From: Flaviramulus sp.
Lineage (GTDB): Bacteria; Bacteroidota; Bacteroidia; Flavobacteriales; Flavobacteriaceae
Reading direction: 5' to 3'
DNA: 64,000 nt
Assembly: GCA_030731745.1 (NCBI GenBank)
Contig: JANQTJ010000028.1
Location: 31,817-95,816 of the forward strand
Positions 18,078 to 28,728 of the stretch are shown here, one piece after another. The position numbers were made by a program, and so were the translations under genes. How positions within the stretch are numbered: position 1 is the stretch's first letter; each line of letters begins with the position of its first letter. The notes below the pieces were generated by a model. The model was not told where the DNA came from and did no database searches. It saw nothing but the letters and a program-made list of their open reading frames with translations.

Positions 18078-18815
18078 ATCTCCAAATTAGTTTCAATAAA
18101 ATTTATAAACTCATCTTTCCTACGGCTAGAAATTACGGATGGAGAATTAACAACATCAATCAATGTAGAAATAACGCTTTTGGATGTTCCTGGACCAGAA
18201 AATGGCTTGTTGGCTTATTACCCCTTTAATTCAAATATGTTTGATGGCTCTGGAAACAATCACAACGTTATGAATGTCTCTAGTACTGGTCTAAATGTCG
18301 TTGCTAACAGGTTTGGAAAGTTAAATGCCGCTTTTCAATTTGACAATGGGTATATGTCCATACCTTCATTTGGAACCAATATTGATAATTTTACTATTTG
18401 AGCTAGGGTATATCACGATTCTAATTTATCAAATTTAATGGGCGACCAAACTATTGTTGCTAAGGCAGGAACGGGTAGAGAGTATGTTATGAAATTATTG
18501 AACAGAAAAGCCAGTGCGTATTTTTACAATCCAACATATTACCACGTAACCTCAGATAACGATTTACCCTCTAATACATGGTTTCATTACGCTTTAAAAG
18601 TCGAGAATACGGTTTGGAGCATTTATATTAATGGTGTTTTGGTAAAGTCTGTCTCGCAACCAGCCAATATAAATTGGGGTGCTAATAATATAGTTATTGG
18701 TGCGTTAACGGCATCAGGAACCGAAAGATTCTTTGGTAAATTAGATGATTTACTTTTTTATGGAAGGGCTTTAACTAATAACGAGATTCTTGCTATTGCC
18801 AATAATTTATATTGA
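18078..18815 (+). pseudogene. LamG/concanavalin-like domain remnant, N-terminally truncated and interrupted by an in-frame TGA
   Basis: Frame continuous with glmU-like ORF from its TAA; open 18078-18398, TGA 18399-18401, resumes in same frame to 18815; LLAYYPFNSNMFDGSGNNHN... WFHYALKVENTVWSIYINGVLVKS... GKLDDLLFYGRALTNNEI. Confidence 0.8.
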
Positions 18816-18817
18816 TA

Positions 18818-18913
18818 ATGGAAAAGTTTATAGATAAAAATAAGTTAGAACTGTTTTTGTTCTTTTTTTATTCCTTGCTACTAGCAGCTTTTTATATGCT
18901 GATTAATTTATAG
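18818..18913 (+). CDS. Candidate 31-aa single-TM small protein
   Basis: MEKFIDKNKLELFLFFFYSLLLAAFYMLINL*; ATG 2 nt after LamG remnant stop; not in ORF track. Confidence 0.3.
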   Translation: MEKFIDKNKLELFLFFFYSLLLAAFYMLINL

Positions 18914-18950
18914 CACGGTTTCTTAGGTTGATTAAAAATTGGAGAAGTTT

Positions 18951-20570
18951 TTATAGCTTCTTCACTTTTTTTAAATCCAACATATTTATTGGATTGATGC
19001 CTAAACCTTTTACGTTTTTTTGAGTAAAACGTACCACTTCATCGTAGTATAATGGAACCATAATAGCATGATCCATAGCTAAAGAATCTATGGTTGTATA
19101 TAAATGTTTTCTTTTTTCAATATCAGTAATAGAGAAGGCTTTGTTGTACAAGCTATCTACAATTTTGTTTTTAAAGTGGAAATAATTCGAGCCATTTGGG
19201 GCAAAATTTTTACTGTAAAAAATCGATAAATAATTTTCGGCATCTAAATAATCTGCAATCCAAGAGCTTCTAAACATATCTACTTTTCCATTTGAACGAG
19301 CTGATCTTAATGTTGCTTCAGGCATGACATCAATATTAATTGTTAAACCAGTTTTTTCAAGTTCTCTCTGAATAAATTCGCAAAAACTCAAATAATTGCT
19401 GGTGGTAGTTAACGTGATTTCCGGATAAGAAATACCGCTTTCTTTTTTAAATTGTTCAACAAGTTCTTTTGCTTTATTTGGTTGATAGGTAAAACCAATA
19501 GCTTCGTTATATCCAGCCAAACCTTCAGGGATAAAGCCGCCATTTGCAGGATTTCCAATACCATTTCTTAAATAAATCATCATTTTTTTTCTATCAAAAC
19601 CATAATTAATAGCTTTTCTGATAAGTTCTGACTGTATTTCTTGTGTTTTTGAATCCAGATAAAACCCTAAATATTCTGTGTTTAAGTAAGGTCCTCTAAT
19701 CATATTTATCGATTTTGAGTAGGATTCTCTAAGCGATCCTTTTGCAGTTAATAATTCATCTTTATAAGAGGAATCTAAACTGTTTAAAAAATCTAAATTT
19801 CCTTGAATAAATTGCAGAAACTCACTTTGCTTATCTGGCAAAAAAGTAATAGCAACTGCTTCTAAATAAGGTATTTGACTTCCGTTTTCATCAGTTTCAA
19901 AATAATTTTCATTTCTTCTAAAAACCATTTTTATGTTTTCTTCCCAACGTTTAAATTTAAAAGGTCCAGTTCCAATAGGGTGTGCTCTAAAATCTGTCCC
20001 ATAATATTCAACAACTTCTTTAGGAACTACAGAGCAATATTTCATGGTAAGAAGCCCAATAAAAGCCGGAAAAGGTTGACTTAGTTCTATTTGGAAAGTG
20101 CTGTCGTTTACAGCCGAAAAGGCTTTAACTTTATTTAAAACCCAACTACCTGGCGCGGCTAATTTTTTGTCTCTTAAACGGTTTAAACTAAACTCAAAAT
20201 CTTTAGCAGTAACGGTTCTTGTAGAATCTTTACCAAATAAAGGGTGTTTATGAAAATAAACATCTTTTCTTAATGAAAATTCATAAAAAATTCCATCTTC
20301 AGATATGCTCCAATCTTTAGCTATACATGGTAAAATATTTAAATCGCTATCTAGTTGTACCAATCCATTAAACAATTGATTACAAACAGAATTATCTTGA
20401 AGGGTTCTGGAAAAAGCTGGATCTAAAGTGTTGATATTCGCATATTCATTGTAACGAAAAACTAAAAGGTCTTTGTTTTTATTGATGTTATAATTACATG
20501 ATAAGAATAAAAATAGAACACAACTAATTGATAAATAGCTAATTAATTGTTTTGAAATAGGTTTTATCAT
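18951..20570 (-). CDS. ABC transporter substrate-binding lipoprotein (oligopeptide/SBP family 5)
   Basis: Lipobox; TLDPAFSRTLQDNSVCNQLFNGLVQLD, HPIGTGPFKFKRW motifs. Confidence 0.88.
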   Translation of the reverse strand: MIKPISKQLISYLSISCVLFLFLSCNYNINKNKDLLVFRYNEYANINTLDPAFSRTLQDNSVCNQLFNGLVQLDSDLNILPCIAKDWSISEDGIFYEFSLRKDVYFHKHPLFGKDSTRTVTAKDFEFSLNRLRDKKLAAPGSWVLNKVKAFSAVNDSTFQIELSQPFPAFIGLLTMKYCSVVPKEVVEYYGTDFRAHPIGTGPFKFKRWEENIKMVFRRNENYFETDENGSQIPYLEAVAITFLPDKQSEFLQFIQGNLDFLNSLDSSYKDELLTAKGSLRESYSKSINMIRGPYLNTEYLGFYLDSKTQEIQSELIRKAINYGFDRKKMMIYLRNGIGNPANGGFIPEGLAGYNEAIGFTYQPNKAKELVEQFKKESGISYPEITLTTTSNYLSFCEFIQRELEKTGLTINIDVMPEATLRSARSNGKVDMFRSSWIADYLDAENYLSIFYSKNFAPNGSNYFHFKNKIVDSLYNKAFSITDIEKRKHLYTTIDSLAMDHAIMVPLYYDEVVRFTQKNVKGLGINPINMLDLKKVKKL

Positions 20571-20658
20571 CTAACTTATTAGTTGTAAATTTGCAATATT
20601 TTAATGGGTAAAGATAAATTTTATTAAATCTTGAAGCAAATTCAAGATTGCAATTATA

Positions 20659-21984
20659 ATGAAAAAGAAAGTCGCATTTTATACTTTAGGTTGTAAACTT
20701 AATTTTTCGGAAACTTCAACTATTGCAAGAGGTTTTACCGATGAAGGGTTTGATCGTGTAGATTTTGCTGAAAAAGCAGATATCTATGTAATTAATACAT
20801 GCTCAGTTACAGAAAATGCAGATAAGCGTTTTAAATCTATTGTAAAGCAAGCGCAACAAGCTAATCCTGATGCTTTTGTAGCAGCTGTAGGTTGCTATGC
20901 CCAGTTAAAACCTCAAGAATTAGCAGATGTTAATGGAGTGGATTTAGTGCTTGGTGCTACTGAAAAGTTTAAAATAACAGATTATATAAACGACCTTTCT
21001 AAAAATGATTTTGGAGAAGTTCATTCCTGTGAAATTGAAGAGGCAGATTTTTATGTTGGTAGTTATTCTATTGGTGATAGAACACGTGCTTTTTTAAAAG
21101 TTCAAGATGGATGTGATTATAAATGTACTTACTGTACCATTCCTTTAGCTAGAGGTATTTCACGTAGCGATACCATGTTTAATGTTATCAATAATGCCAA
21201 GGAAATTTCAGCTCAAAATATCAAAGAAATTGTATTAACAGGCGTTAATATTGGCGATTATGGTAAAGGCGAGTTTGGTAATAAAAAACACGAACATACT
21301 TTTTTAGATTTGGTAACCGAATTAGATAAGATTGATGGGATTGAACGTTTACGAATTTCATCCATAGAACCTAATTTATTGAAAAATGAAACCATTGATT
21401 TGGTTTCAAAATCTAGAGCTTTTGTACCACATTTTCATATACCTCTTCAATCTGGAAGCAACGAGATTCTTAAAAAAATGAAACGCCGTTATATGCGTGA
21501 GTTGTATGTTGATCGTGTTTCAAAAATTAAGCAAGTTATGCCACATGCTTGTATTGGTATTGATGTTATTGTAGGTTTTCCAGGAGAGACAGATGAGCAT
21601 TTTTTAGAGACCTATAATTTTATAACCGATTTGGATATTTCATATTTGCACGTTTTTACTTACTCTGAGCGTAATAATACTGAAGCTGCTAATATGGAAG
21701 GTGTTGTGCCAAAAAATGTTAGAAGCAAACGTAGTAAAATGCTTCGTGGTTTATCGGTTAAAAAGCGTCGAGCATTTTATGAAAACCAATTAGAAACCAA
21801 AAGAACGGTTTTATTTGAGGGTGAGAATAAGGAAGGCTACATACATGGTTTTACTGAAAATTATGTAAAAGTTAAATCTGCTTGGAATCCAGAATTAGTA
21901 AATACGCTTCACGAAGTTATATTAACTAAAATTGATGATGATGGTTTGGTACGATTTGATTTTGTGAAAGAATTAGTATCATAA
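20659..21984 (+). CDS. mtaB: tRNA t6A37 methylthiotransferase MtaB
   Basis: TLGCKLNFSETSTI; radical SAM CDYKCTYCTIPLARG; TRAM-like C-terminus. Confidence 0.92.
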   Translation: MKKKVAFYTLGCKLNFSETSTIARGFTDEGFDRVDFAEKADIYVINTCSVTENADKRFKSIVKQAQQANPDAFVAAVGCYAQLKPQELADVNGVDLVLGATEKFKITDYINDLSKNDFGEVHSCEIEEADFYVGSYSIGDRTRAFLKVQDGCDYKCTYCTIPLARGISRSDTMFNVINNAKEISAQNIKEIVLTGVNIGDYGKGEFGNKKHEHTFLDLVTELDKIDGIERLRISSIEPNLLKNETIDLVSKSRAFVPHFHIPLQSGSNEILKKMKRRYMRELYVDRVSKIKQVMPHACIGIDVIVGFPGETDEHFLETYNFITDLDISYLHVFTYSERNNTEAANMEGVVPKNVRSKRSKMLRGLSVKKRRAFYENQLETKRTVLFEGENKEGYIHGFTENYVKVKSAWNPELVNTLHEVILTKIDDDGLVRFDFVKELVS

Positions 21985-22039
21985 AAAAAATCCGAAAACT
22001 TTTAGATTTTCGGACCCTCTATTTTTAATATCTTCTATT

Positions 22040-22336
22040 CTATATTCTAACACCTACAGGAAGCATACGCTTATATTTTCTATTCCCTCTTACAAATTTA
22101 GCTATTTCAGGACTCGTTGGTACAATACTAAGGTTACGTTCATTAATCTGATCAAAAACTGCCGCTAAAAATTCTTTTTTAAAATTTTCGTCCTTAATTT
22201 CTTCTGGGATAATTAATTTGGTTAAAAAAATCTTTCTTTCTTGTAAAGAGTATTCAATTTTTGCTAAATGGTCATCAATTTTTAATTCAAATTGGCGTAA
22301 AAAATCGTTGTCAATAAGTTCAGCTACATCAACCAT
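22040..22336 (-). CDS. Conserved hypothetical protein
   Basis: 98-aa ORF between convergent/divergent neighbours; coding-like composition. Confidence 0.6.
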   Translation of the reverse strand: MVDVAELIDNDFLRQFELKIDDHLAKIEYSLQERKIFLTKLIIPEEIKDENFKKEFLAAVFDQINERNLSIVPTSPEIAKFVRGNRKYKRMLPVGVRI

Positions 22337-22511
22337 AGTTTATTTTTTAAATTATTTGGAATCATAAAAATAGTGAAGACTATTTTCTATAAGTTTGTGA
22401 TGCAAAAGTACAAAAAAAAACAATACCATTAGTTAGTTTTTAAGTTAATCTCTTCTAAAATAAACTATTAGAAATTAGTTTTTAATTAAATTACAAATAG
22501 TATTTATAAAA

Positions 22512-23177
22512 ATGAACAAAGAAATTATCCATGTATACTTTATGCCAGGTATGGCAGCGAGTTCAAAAATATTTGAGTATATAAAATTACCAAAAAATCA
22601 ATTTAAAATTCATTTATTAGAATGGTTAATACCCATTAGCAATGAAAATTTAAGTGATTATGCACTTAGGATTTCTAAAAATATAAAACACAAAAATAGT
22701 GTATTGCTTGGTGTTTCTTTTGGAGGTGTTTTAGTACAGGAAATAAGTAAGCATATCAATGTTGAAAAACTCATTATAGTTTCTAGTGTTAAATCTATAA
22801 AAGAGCTTCCAAAAAAAATGTTACTAGCTAGGACTACAAAAGCTTATAAATTGATACCAACGCAATTATTAAGCAATATTGATTTTTTTGCAAAATATGC
22901 TTTTGGTGCAAATGTAACTAAGCGTTTAGAACTATATAAAAAATATTTATCTATAAATGATAGTAAATATTTAGATTGGGCCATTGAAAATATGGTTTGT
23001 TGGAGTCAGAAAGATTATAACCCTAAAATCATACATATTCATGGCGATAATGATGTTGTATTTCCTATAAAAAATATTTCAAATTGTATTACTATAACAG
23101 GCGGAACACATATTATGATTATTAATAAATACAAATGGTTTAATGAGAATTTGCCAAAGATTATTTTAAACAACTAA
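22512..23177 (+). CDS. Alpha/beta hydrolase
   Basis: FMPGMAASSKIF, LLGVSFGGVLVQEI nucleophile elbow, HIHGDNDVVFP. Confidence 0.8.
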   Translation: MNKEIIHVYFMPGMAASSKIFEYIKLPKNQFKIHLLEWLIPISNENLSDYALRISKNIKHKNSVLLGVSFGGVLVQEISKHINVEKLIIVSSVKSIKELPKKMLLARTTKAYKLIPTQLLSNIDFFAKYAFGANVTKRLELYKKYLSINDSKYLDWAIENMVCWSQKDYNPKIIHIHGDNDVVFPIKNISNCITITGGTHIMIINKYKWFNENLPKIILNN

Positions 23178-23212
23178 CTGATTTTTTCATATATTTATAA
23201 AAACTTTTTAGA

Positions 23213-24139
23213 ATGAAGACATTACAAAAAGCCCTGGCGTTTGTGGGATTATTAAGTTTATGCACCCTATTTATTTATGCCCTACAAGAAGCTCCAACAG
23301 ATGAAAATTTTGAAAAAAAATTAATTAACGATTATAATGTTTATGCTATACAAGTTCCTGCTGATTTAAATTTTGCAGATGAAGCTATGCCTCTCAAAAA
23401 TTTAGATATTTTAGAGCGTATGGATAGAGAACTATTAGTTAACACCTATTGGCAATCTAATGGATTATTAATGTTTAAAAGAGCTAAAAAGTATTTCCCA
23501 ATAATTGAACCCATATTAAAAAAACATAATATACCCGACGATTTTAAGTACTTAGCTGTTATTGAAAGTGGTTTAACAAATGCGGTTTCTCCTGCAGGAG
23601 CAAGAGGTGTTTGGCAAATCATGCCTGCAACAGGTAGAGAAAATGGTTTAGAAGTTAACGATAATGTAGATGAGCGTTATCATTTGGAGAAATCTACAGA
23701 AGTAGCATGTAAATATTTGCTAAAATCTAAGGAAGAATTAGGGTCTTGGACGTTAGCTGCTGCAGCTTATAATGCTGGAACTGCGGGAATTTCAAGAAAA
23801 TTAAAAGAACAAAACGTAACAGATTATTATGATTTGTTATTAGGAGAAGAAACAGGGCGTTATCTTTTTAGAATTGTTGCTTTGAAAGAGATTTTGAATA
23901 ACCCAACTAAGTATGGTTTTAATTTTAGAGAAAAAGATTTGTATAGTAACGTACCTACTTTTAAAGTTGAAGTTGATACCGCTGTTTCAGATTTTTCTGA
24001 GTTTGCTCAAAACTATAACATTAACTATAAGATATTAAAACTACATAACCCTTGGTTACGCGAGCCTCACTTAAATAACAAGTCTAAGAAATTATATCAA
24101 ATTGAAATACCAGAAAAGGGGTACTACGATGTTCAATAA
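23213..24139 (+). CDS. Lytic transglycosylase (SLT domain, MltD-like)
   Basis: LAVIESGLTNAVSPAGARGVWQIMPATGRENGL; AAAYNAGTAGI. Confidence 0.9.
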   Translation: MKTLQKALAFVGLLSLCTLFIYALQEAPTDENFEKKLINDYNVYAIQVPADLNFADEAMPLKNLDILERMDRELLVNTYWQSNGLLMFKRAKKYFPIIEPILKKHNIPDDFKYLAVIESGLTNAVSPAGARGVWQIMPATGRENGLEVNDNVDERYHLEKSTEVACKYLLKSKEELGSWTLAAAAYNAGTAGISRKLKEQNVTDYYDLLLGEETGRYLFRIVALKEILNNPTKYGFNFREKDLYSNVPTFKVEVDTAVSDFSEFAQNYNINYKILKLHNPWLREPHLNNKSKKLYQIEIPEKGYYDVQ

Positions 24140-24147
24140 AGCATTAC

Positions 24148-24723
24148 TTAACCTCTTCTTTTTTGAGCTCTTAATGATCCGCCACTACCGTAATGCTGAT
24201 TAGGAATTTGAGAACGCTTCATGTTTTCCTTCATCATTTTAATTTGATCTGTTAACATACCTTGCTTATCAAGCTTTTGTGCTTCTTGAAGTAATTTTTC
24301 AGCTTCTATTTTTCTGCGTTTAGAAAAAGCAATTCCTGATAAGTTTAACTTAGCCATTGCTAAATCATGATCCATTGATAAACCTAAAGAAATAGCTTTT
24401 TTGAAATATTTTTCGGCTTCATTCATATTGCTTTGAGAAACCATAATACCATGTAAATAATTAAAATACCCCTGTTGTTTAATTACTAATGCAGATTCTG
24501 GATTTTTAATTTTGTTTAGCCATTTTTTAGCACCTTCAAAATCTTGCTTTCTAAGTCTTAAAAATGCCAATAAAATAAATTCATTTTTGAAATAAAGGAA
24601 TATGAACATTAATGATAATAATATAAACATGATACCATTCCCTATATTGCCTTCAGTAAATTGAAATACAGCAAGGGCAATAATTCCTGCAGCGATTATT
24701 AGTTTTATAATTTTATTGTACAT
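24148..24723 (-). CDS. Tetratricopeptide-like membrane protein
   Basis: N-terminal TM helices followed by TPR-like AEKYFKKAISLGLSMDHDLAMAKLNL. Confidence 0.6.
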   Translation of the reverse strand: MYNKIIKLIIAAGIIALAVFQFTEGNIGNGIMFILLSLMFIFLYFKNEFILLAFLRLRKQDFEGAKKWLNKIKNPESALVIKQQGYFNYLHGIMVSQSNMNEAEKYFKKAISLGLSMDHDLAMAKLNLSGIAFSKRRKIEAEKLLQEAQKLDKQGMLTDQIKMMKENMKRSQIPNQHYGSGGSLRAQKRRG

Positions 24724-24927
24724 ATTTATTTTGTTTGAAGTAAAAAAAGATTGTTTTGTAATAAATTGAATCGTTATTTGATGTTTTTAGCTGCAAAGAA
24801 ACTAAATTTTTATGAAAAACAACCTATTGAGAATTGATAAAAAAAACGGCTTAGACCAAATAAATAAAGGTATGACAAGGCTTTTAGGGTAAATTAAAAA
24901 ATTAAAAAATATTTTTTTAAAAATGGT

Positions 24928-24957
24928 TTGCAAAGTAATAAAGGCTTTGTATATTTG
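24928..24957 (+). promoter_or_regulatory. Bacteroidetes-type promoter of rpmH
   Basis: TTG (24928) - N19 - TATATTTG (24950-24957). Confidence 0.6.
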
Positions 24958-25019
24958 CCCTCGGTTTTAAGAAAGCCTTCTAGATAATATTTACAATTCA
25001 GAATTAAAGATAAAAGATA

Positions 25020-25181
25020 ATGAGTAAAAGAACATTTCAGCCTTCTAAAAGAAAGAGAAGAAACAAACATGGTTTCAGAGAAAGAATGGCATCTGCCAAT
25101 GGTAGAAAGGTATTAGCTCGTAGAAGAGCTAAAGGAAGAAAAAAATTATCTGTGTCATCTGAATCTAGACATAAAAAATAA
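25020..25181 (+). CDS. rpmH: 50S ribosomal protein L34 (absent from supplied ORF track because of length)
   Basis: [53 protein letters not shown]. Confidence 0.96.
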   Translation: MSKRTFQPSKRKRRNKHGFRERMASANGRKVLARRRAKGRKKLSVSSESRHKK

Positions 25182-25203
25182 TGATTAACAATTGTTCATA
25201 ATT

Positions 25204-25237
25204 AAAAGGTGTTACTTAAGTGTAACGCCTTTTTTTA
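25204..25237 (+). terminator. Terminator after rpmH
   Basis: AAAAGGTGTTAC-ttaagt-GTAACGCCTTTTTTT. Confidence 0.85.
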
Positions 25238-25294
25238 TATCTACTGATTACTATTTTTGTAAAATATTTAAACCCAACATATAACTGCAAAAAA

Positions 25295-28150
25295 ATGCCA
25301 AAAAACGAAAAACTAAAATCCATCTTAATTATTGGCTCTGGACCTATTGTAATTGGACAAGCATGTGAATTTGATTATGCAGGATCTCAATCTTTACGTT
25401 CATTAAGAGAAGACGGAATTGAAACAATTTTAATCAATTCTAATCCTGCCACTATTATGACAGACCCATCAATGGCGGATCACGTTTACTTATTACCACT
25501 TACAACAAAATCCATAATTAAAATTTTAAAAGAGCATCCGCAAATTGATGCGGTGTTACCTACGATGGGTGGACAAACGGCTTTAAATTTATGTATAGAA
25601 GCTGACGACAAAGGTATTTGGAAAGATTTTGGAGTTGAATTAATAGGTGTAGATATTAATGCCATTAATATTACCGAAGATAGAGAACAGTTTAGAGAAT
25701 TAATGGGTAGAATAGGTGTTGAAATGGCACCACAAGCTACAGCTACCTCTTTTTTAAAGGGTAAAGAAATTGCTCAAGAGTTTGGATTTCCATTATGTAT
25801 TAGAGCTTCTTATACACTAGGTGGTGCAGGTGCAGCTATCGTTCATGATGAAAAGGATTATGATAGTTTGTTAAGAAGAGGTCTTGAAATCTCGCCAATA
25901 CACGAGGTGATGATTGATAAAGCTATGATGGGTTGGAAAGAGTATGAGCTAGAGTTACTTCGAGATAAAAATGATAATGTTGTAATTATCTGTTCTATTG
26001 AAAATATGGATCCAATGGGTATTCATACTGGTGATTCAATTACGGTAGCTCCAGCTATGACATTGAGTGATAGAACTTATCAGAAAATGCGTGATATGGC
26101 TATCAAAATGATGCGTAGTATTGGCGATTTTGAAGGTGGTTGTAATGTGCAGTTTGCAGTTAGCCCTGATGAAAAAGAAGATATTATTGCCATAGAAATT
26201 AACCCACGTGTATCACGTTCTTCAGCACTAGCAAGCAAAGCTACAGGTTATCCTATTGCTAAAATAGCTACAAAACTTGCTATTGGTTATACATTAGATG
26301 AATTAGATAATCAAATTACTAAATCTACTTCTGCTTTATTTGAGCCAACTTTAGATTATGTTATTGTGAAAATACCACGTTGGAATTTCGATAAATTTGA
26401 AGGTGCCGACAGGACTTTAGGTTTACAAATGAAAGCGGTTGGTGAAGTAATGGGAATTGGTCGTTCTTTCCAAGAAGCATTACACAAAGCTACGCAATCA
26501 TTAGAAATTAAAAGAAATGGTTTAGGAGCAGATGGTAAGGGTTACAAGGATTATAATCAAATAATAGAAAAATTAACCAATGCAAGTTGGGATCGTGTTT
26601 TCGCTATTTATGATGCTATTGAAATAGGAATTCCTTTAAGCCAAATTTACGATATCACTAAGATTGATATGTGGTATTTAAAACAATATGAAGAGTTATT
26701 TCAACTTCAAAAAGAGATATCAAAATTCAATATCGATACTATTGAAAGAGACTTATTATTAGAGGCTAAACAAAAAGGTTATGGAGATAGACAAATAGCA
26801 CACATGCTAAATTGTTTAGAGAGCCAAGTTTACAATAAAAGAGAGGAATTTAACATACAAAGAGTATTTAAATTAGTTGATACTTGTGCTGCTGAGTTTG
26901 AAGCAAAAACACCTTATTACTATTCTACTTTTGAAAGTGATATGGAAACAGCCGATGGTAAACGTTTTTCACACAACGAAAGTATTGTAAGCGATAAGAA
27001 AAAAATAGTAGTTTTAGGTTCTGGACCAAACAGAATCGGACAAGGTATTGAGTTTGATTACTGTTGTGTTCATGGTGTTTTAGCTGCCGCAGAATGTGGT
27101 TATGAAACAATCATGATAAATTGTAATCCTGAAACAGTTTCTACCGATTTTGATACTGCTGATAAACTATATTTTGAGCCTGTTTTCTGGGAACACATTT
27201 ATGATATTATACGTCATGAAAAACCAGAAGGTGTTATTGTTCAATTAGGAGGACAAACCGCATTAAAACTAGCAGAAAAATTAACGAAATACGGTATTAA
27301 AATTATTGGAACTAGTTTTGAATCTTTAGATTTAGCTGAAGACAGAGGGAGTTTTTCTACCCTATTAAAAGAAAATAACATACCATATCCTGAATTTGGA
27401 ATTGCTGAAAATGCAGATGAAGCTTTAGCTTTAGCTGACGAATTAGATTTTCCAATTCTAGTAAGACCATCTTATGTTTTAGGAGGTCAAGGAATGAAAA
27501 TTGTTATTAATAAAGAAGATTTAATAGAGCATGTTGTTGATTTGTTAAGAATCATGCCAAATAATAAACTACTACTAGACCACTATTTAGATGGTGCTAT
27601 AGAAGCAGAAGCTGATGCTATTTGTGATGATGATGGTAATGTTTACATTATTGGTATTATGGAGCATATAGAGCCTTGTGGTGTTCACTCAGGAGATTCT
27701 AATGCTACGTTACCTGCATTTAATTTAGGAGATTTAGTAATGCAACAAATAATTGATCATACGCATACCATAGCAAGAGCATTACATACAGTAGGCCTCA
27801 TTAATATTCAGTTTGCTATAAAAGATGATATCGTGTATATTATAGAAGCAAATCCAAGAGCTTCAAGAACTGTACCTTTTATAGCGAAAGCTTACAAAGA
27901 ACCTTATGTTAATTATGCTACCAAAGTAATGCTAGGGGCTAAAAAAGTAACTGATTTTAAATTTAATCCTCAGTTAGAAGGTTATGCTATTAAACAGCCT
28001 GTATTTTCTTTTAATAAATTCCCTAATGTTGACAAACGTTTAGGACCAGAAATGAAAAGTACTGGAGAAAGTATTTTATTCATAGATAGTTTAAAAGATG
28101 ATGCCTTTTATGAGTTGTATTCCAGACGTAAAATGTATTTAAGTAAATAA
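25295..28150 (+). CDS. carB: Carbamoyl-phosphate synthase large subunit
   Basis: ILIIGSGPIVIGQACEFDYAGSQ; two ATP-grasp halves; VVLGSGPNRIGQGIEFDYCCVH. Confidence 0.96.
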   Translation: MPKNEKLKSILIIGSGPIVIGQACEFDYAGSQSLRSLREDGIETILINSNPATIMTDPSMADHVYLLPLTTKSIIKILKEHPQIDAVLPTMGGQTALNLCIEADDKGIWKDFGVELIGVDINAINITEDREQFRELMGRIGVEMAPQATATSFLKGKEIAQEFGFPLCIRASYTLGGAGAAIVHDEKDYDSLLRRGLEISPIHEVMIDKAMMGWKEYELELLRDKNDNVVIICSIENMDPMGIHTGDSITVAPAMTLSDRTYQKMRDMAIKMMRSIGDFEGGCNVQFAVSPDEKEDIIAIEINPRVSRSSALASKATGYPIAKIATKLAIGYTLDELDNQITKSTSALFEPTLDYVIVKIPRWNFDKFEGADRTLGLQMKAVGEVMGIGRSFQEALHKATQSLEIKRNGLGADGKGYKDYNQIIEKLTNASWDRVFAIYDAIEIGIPLSQIYDITKIDMWYLKQYEELFQLQKEISKFNIDTIERDLLLEAKQKGYGDRQIAHMLNCLESQVYNKREEFNIQRVFKLVDTCAAEFEAKTPYYYSTFESDMETADGKRFSHNESIVSDKKKIVVLGSGPNRIGQGIEFDYCCVHGVLAAAECGYETIMINCNPETVSTDFDTADKLYFEPVFWEHIYDIIRHEKPEGVIVQLGGQTALKLAEKLTKYGIKIIGTSFESLDLAEDRGSFSTLLKENNIPYPEFGIAENADEALALADELDFPILVRPSYVLGGQGMKIVINKEDLIEHVVDLLRIMPNNKLLLDHYLDGAIEAEADAICDDDGNVYIIGIMEHIEPCGVHSGDSNATLPAFNLGDLVMQQIIDHTHTIARALHTVGLINIQFAIKDDIVYIIEANPRASRTVPFIAKAYKEPYVNYATKVMLGAKKVTDFKFNPQLEGYAIKQPVFSFNKFPNVDKRLGPEMKSTGESILFIDSLKDDAFYELYSRRKMYLSK

Positions 28151-28178
28151 AAAAAAGCCGCTTTAAAGCGGCTTTTTT
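28151..28178. terminator. Bidirectional terminator
   Basis: AAAAAAGCCGCTTTAAAGCGGCTTTTTT. Confidence 0.85.
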
Positions 28179-28717
28179 CATTTGGAATTGAGGTTAAAAA
28201 CAAAGGAAATATCAACATTTTCCGAAACTTTGTTTTTTACTAATTTTGGGACACTTATATTATAATCTGAAACTTTTACTTTCAAGTTTCCAGTGAGAGA
28301 GATTTTTTGTTCTGCTTTATTTAATTTTAAATTTATACTAACGTTTTTGGTTACACCATGAAAATTTAATTCACCATCCATTTTATATTCAGATGATATT
28401 TCTAGTTTTTCTAACGAAAAGTTCTTTATTTTTCCTTTAAAAGTTGCTTTTGGGTATTTGTCAGATTCAGCATAGTTTTCATTAAAATGTTCTTCCATTA
28501 AAGCATTCCTAAAACGAAACGCTTTTACAAAAATAAGTACTGCAAATTCACCATTGCTTGTGTTTATTATAGCTGTAACTGATTTATTTGTAGCTTTTAC
28601 TTCTTCAAAAGCTGGCATAGACGCTTCAAAGTTAACGGTGCCAGTTTTTGTTAAGTATTTGTCTTGAGAAAAACAGTTTAAACTTACAATAACAAATATG
28701 AAGATTAATTTTTGCAT
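28178..28717 (-). CDS. YceI family protein
   Basis: Signal peptide; AEQKISLTGNLKVKVSDYNISVPKLVKNKVSENVDISFVF; DGELNFHGVTKNVSI. Confidence 0.85.
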   Translation of the reverse strand: MQKLIFIFVIVSLNCFSQDKYLTKTGTVNFEASMPAFEEVKATNKSVTAIINTSNGEFAVLIFVKAFRFRNALMEEHFNENYAESDKYPKATFKGKIKNFSLEKLEISSEYKMDGELNFHGVTKNVSINLKLNKAEQKISLTGNLKVKVSDYNISVPKLVKNKVSENVDISFVFNLNSK

Positions 28718-28728
28718 TTAATTTTTAA

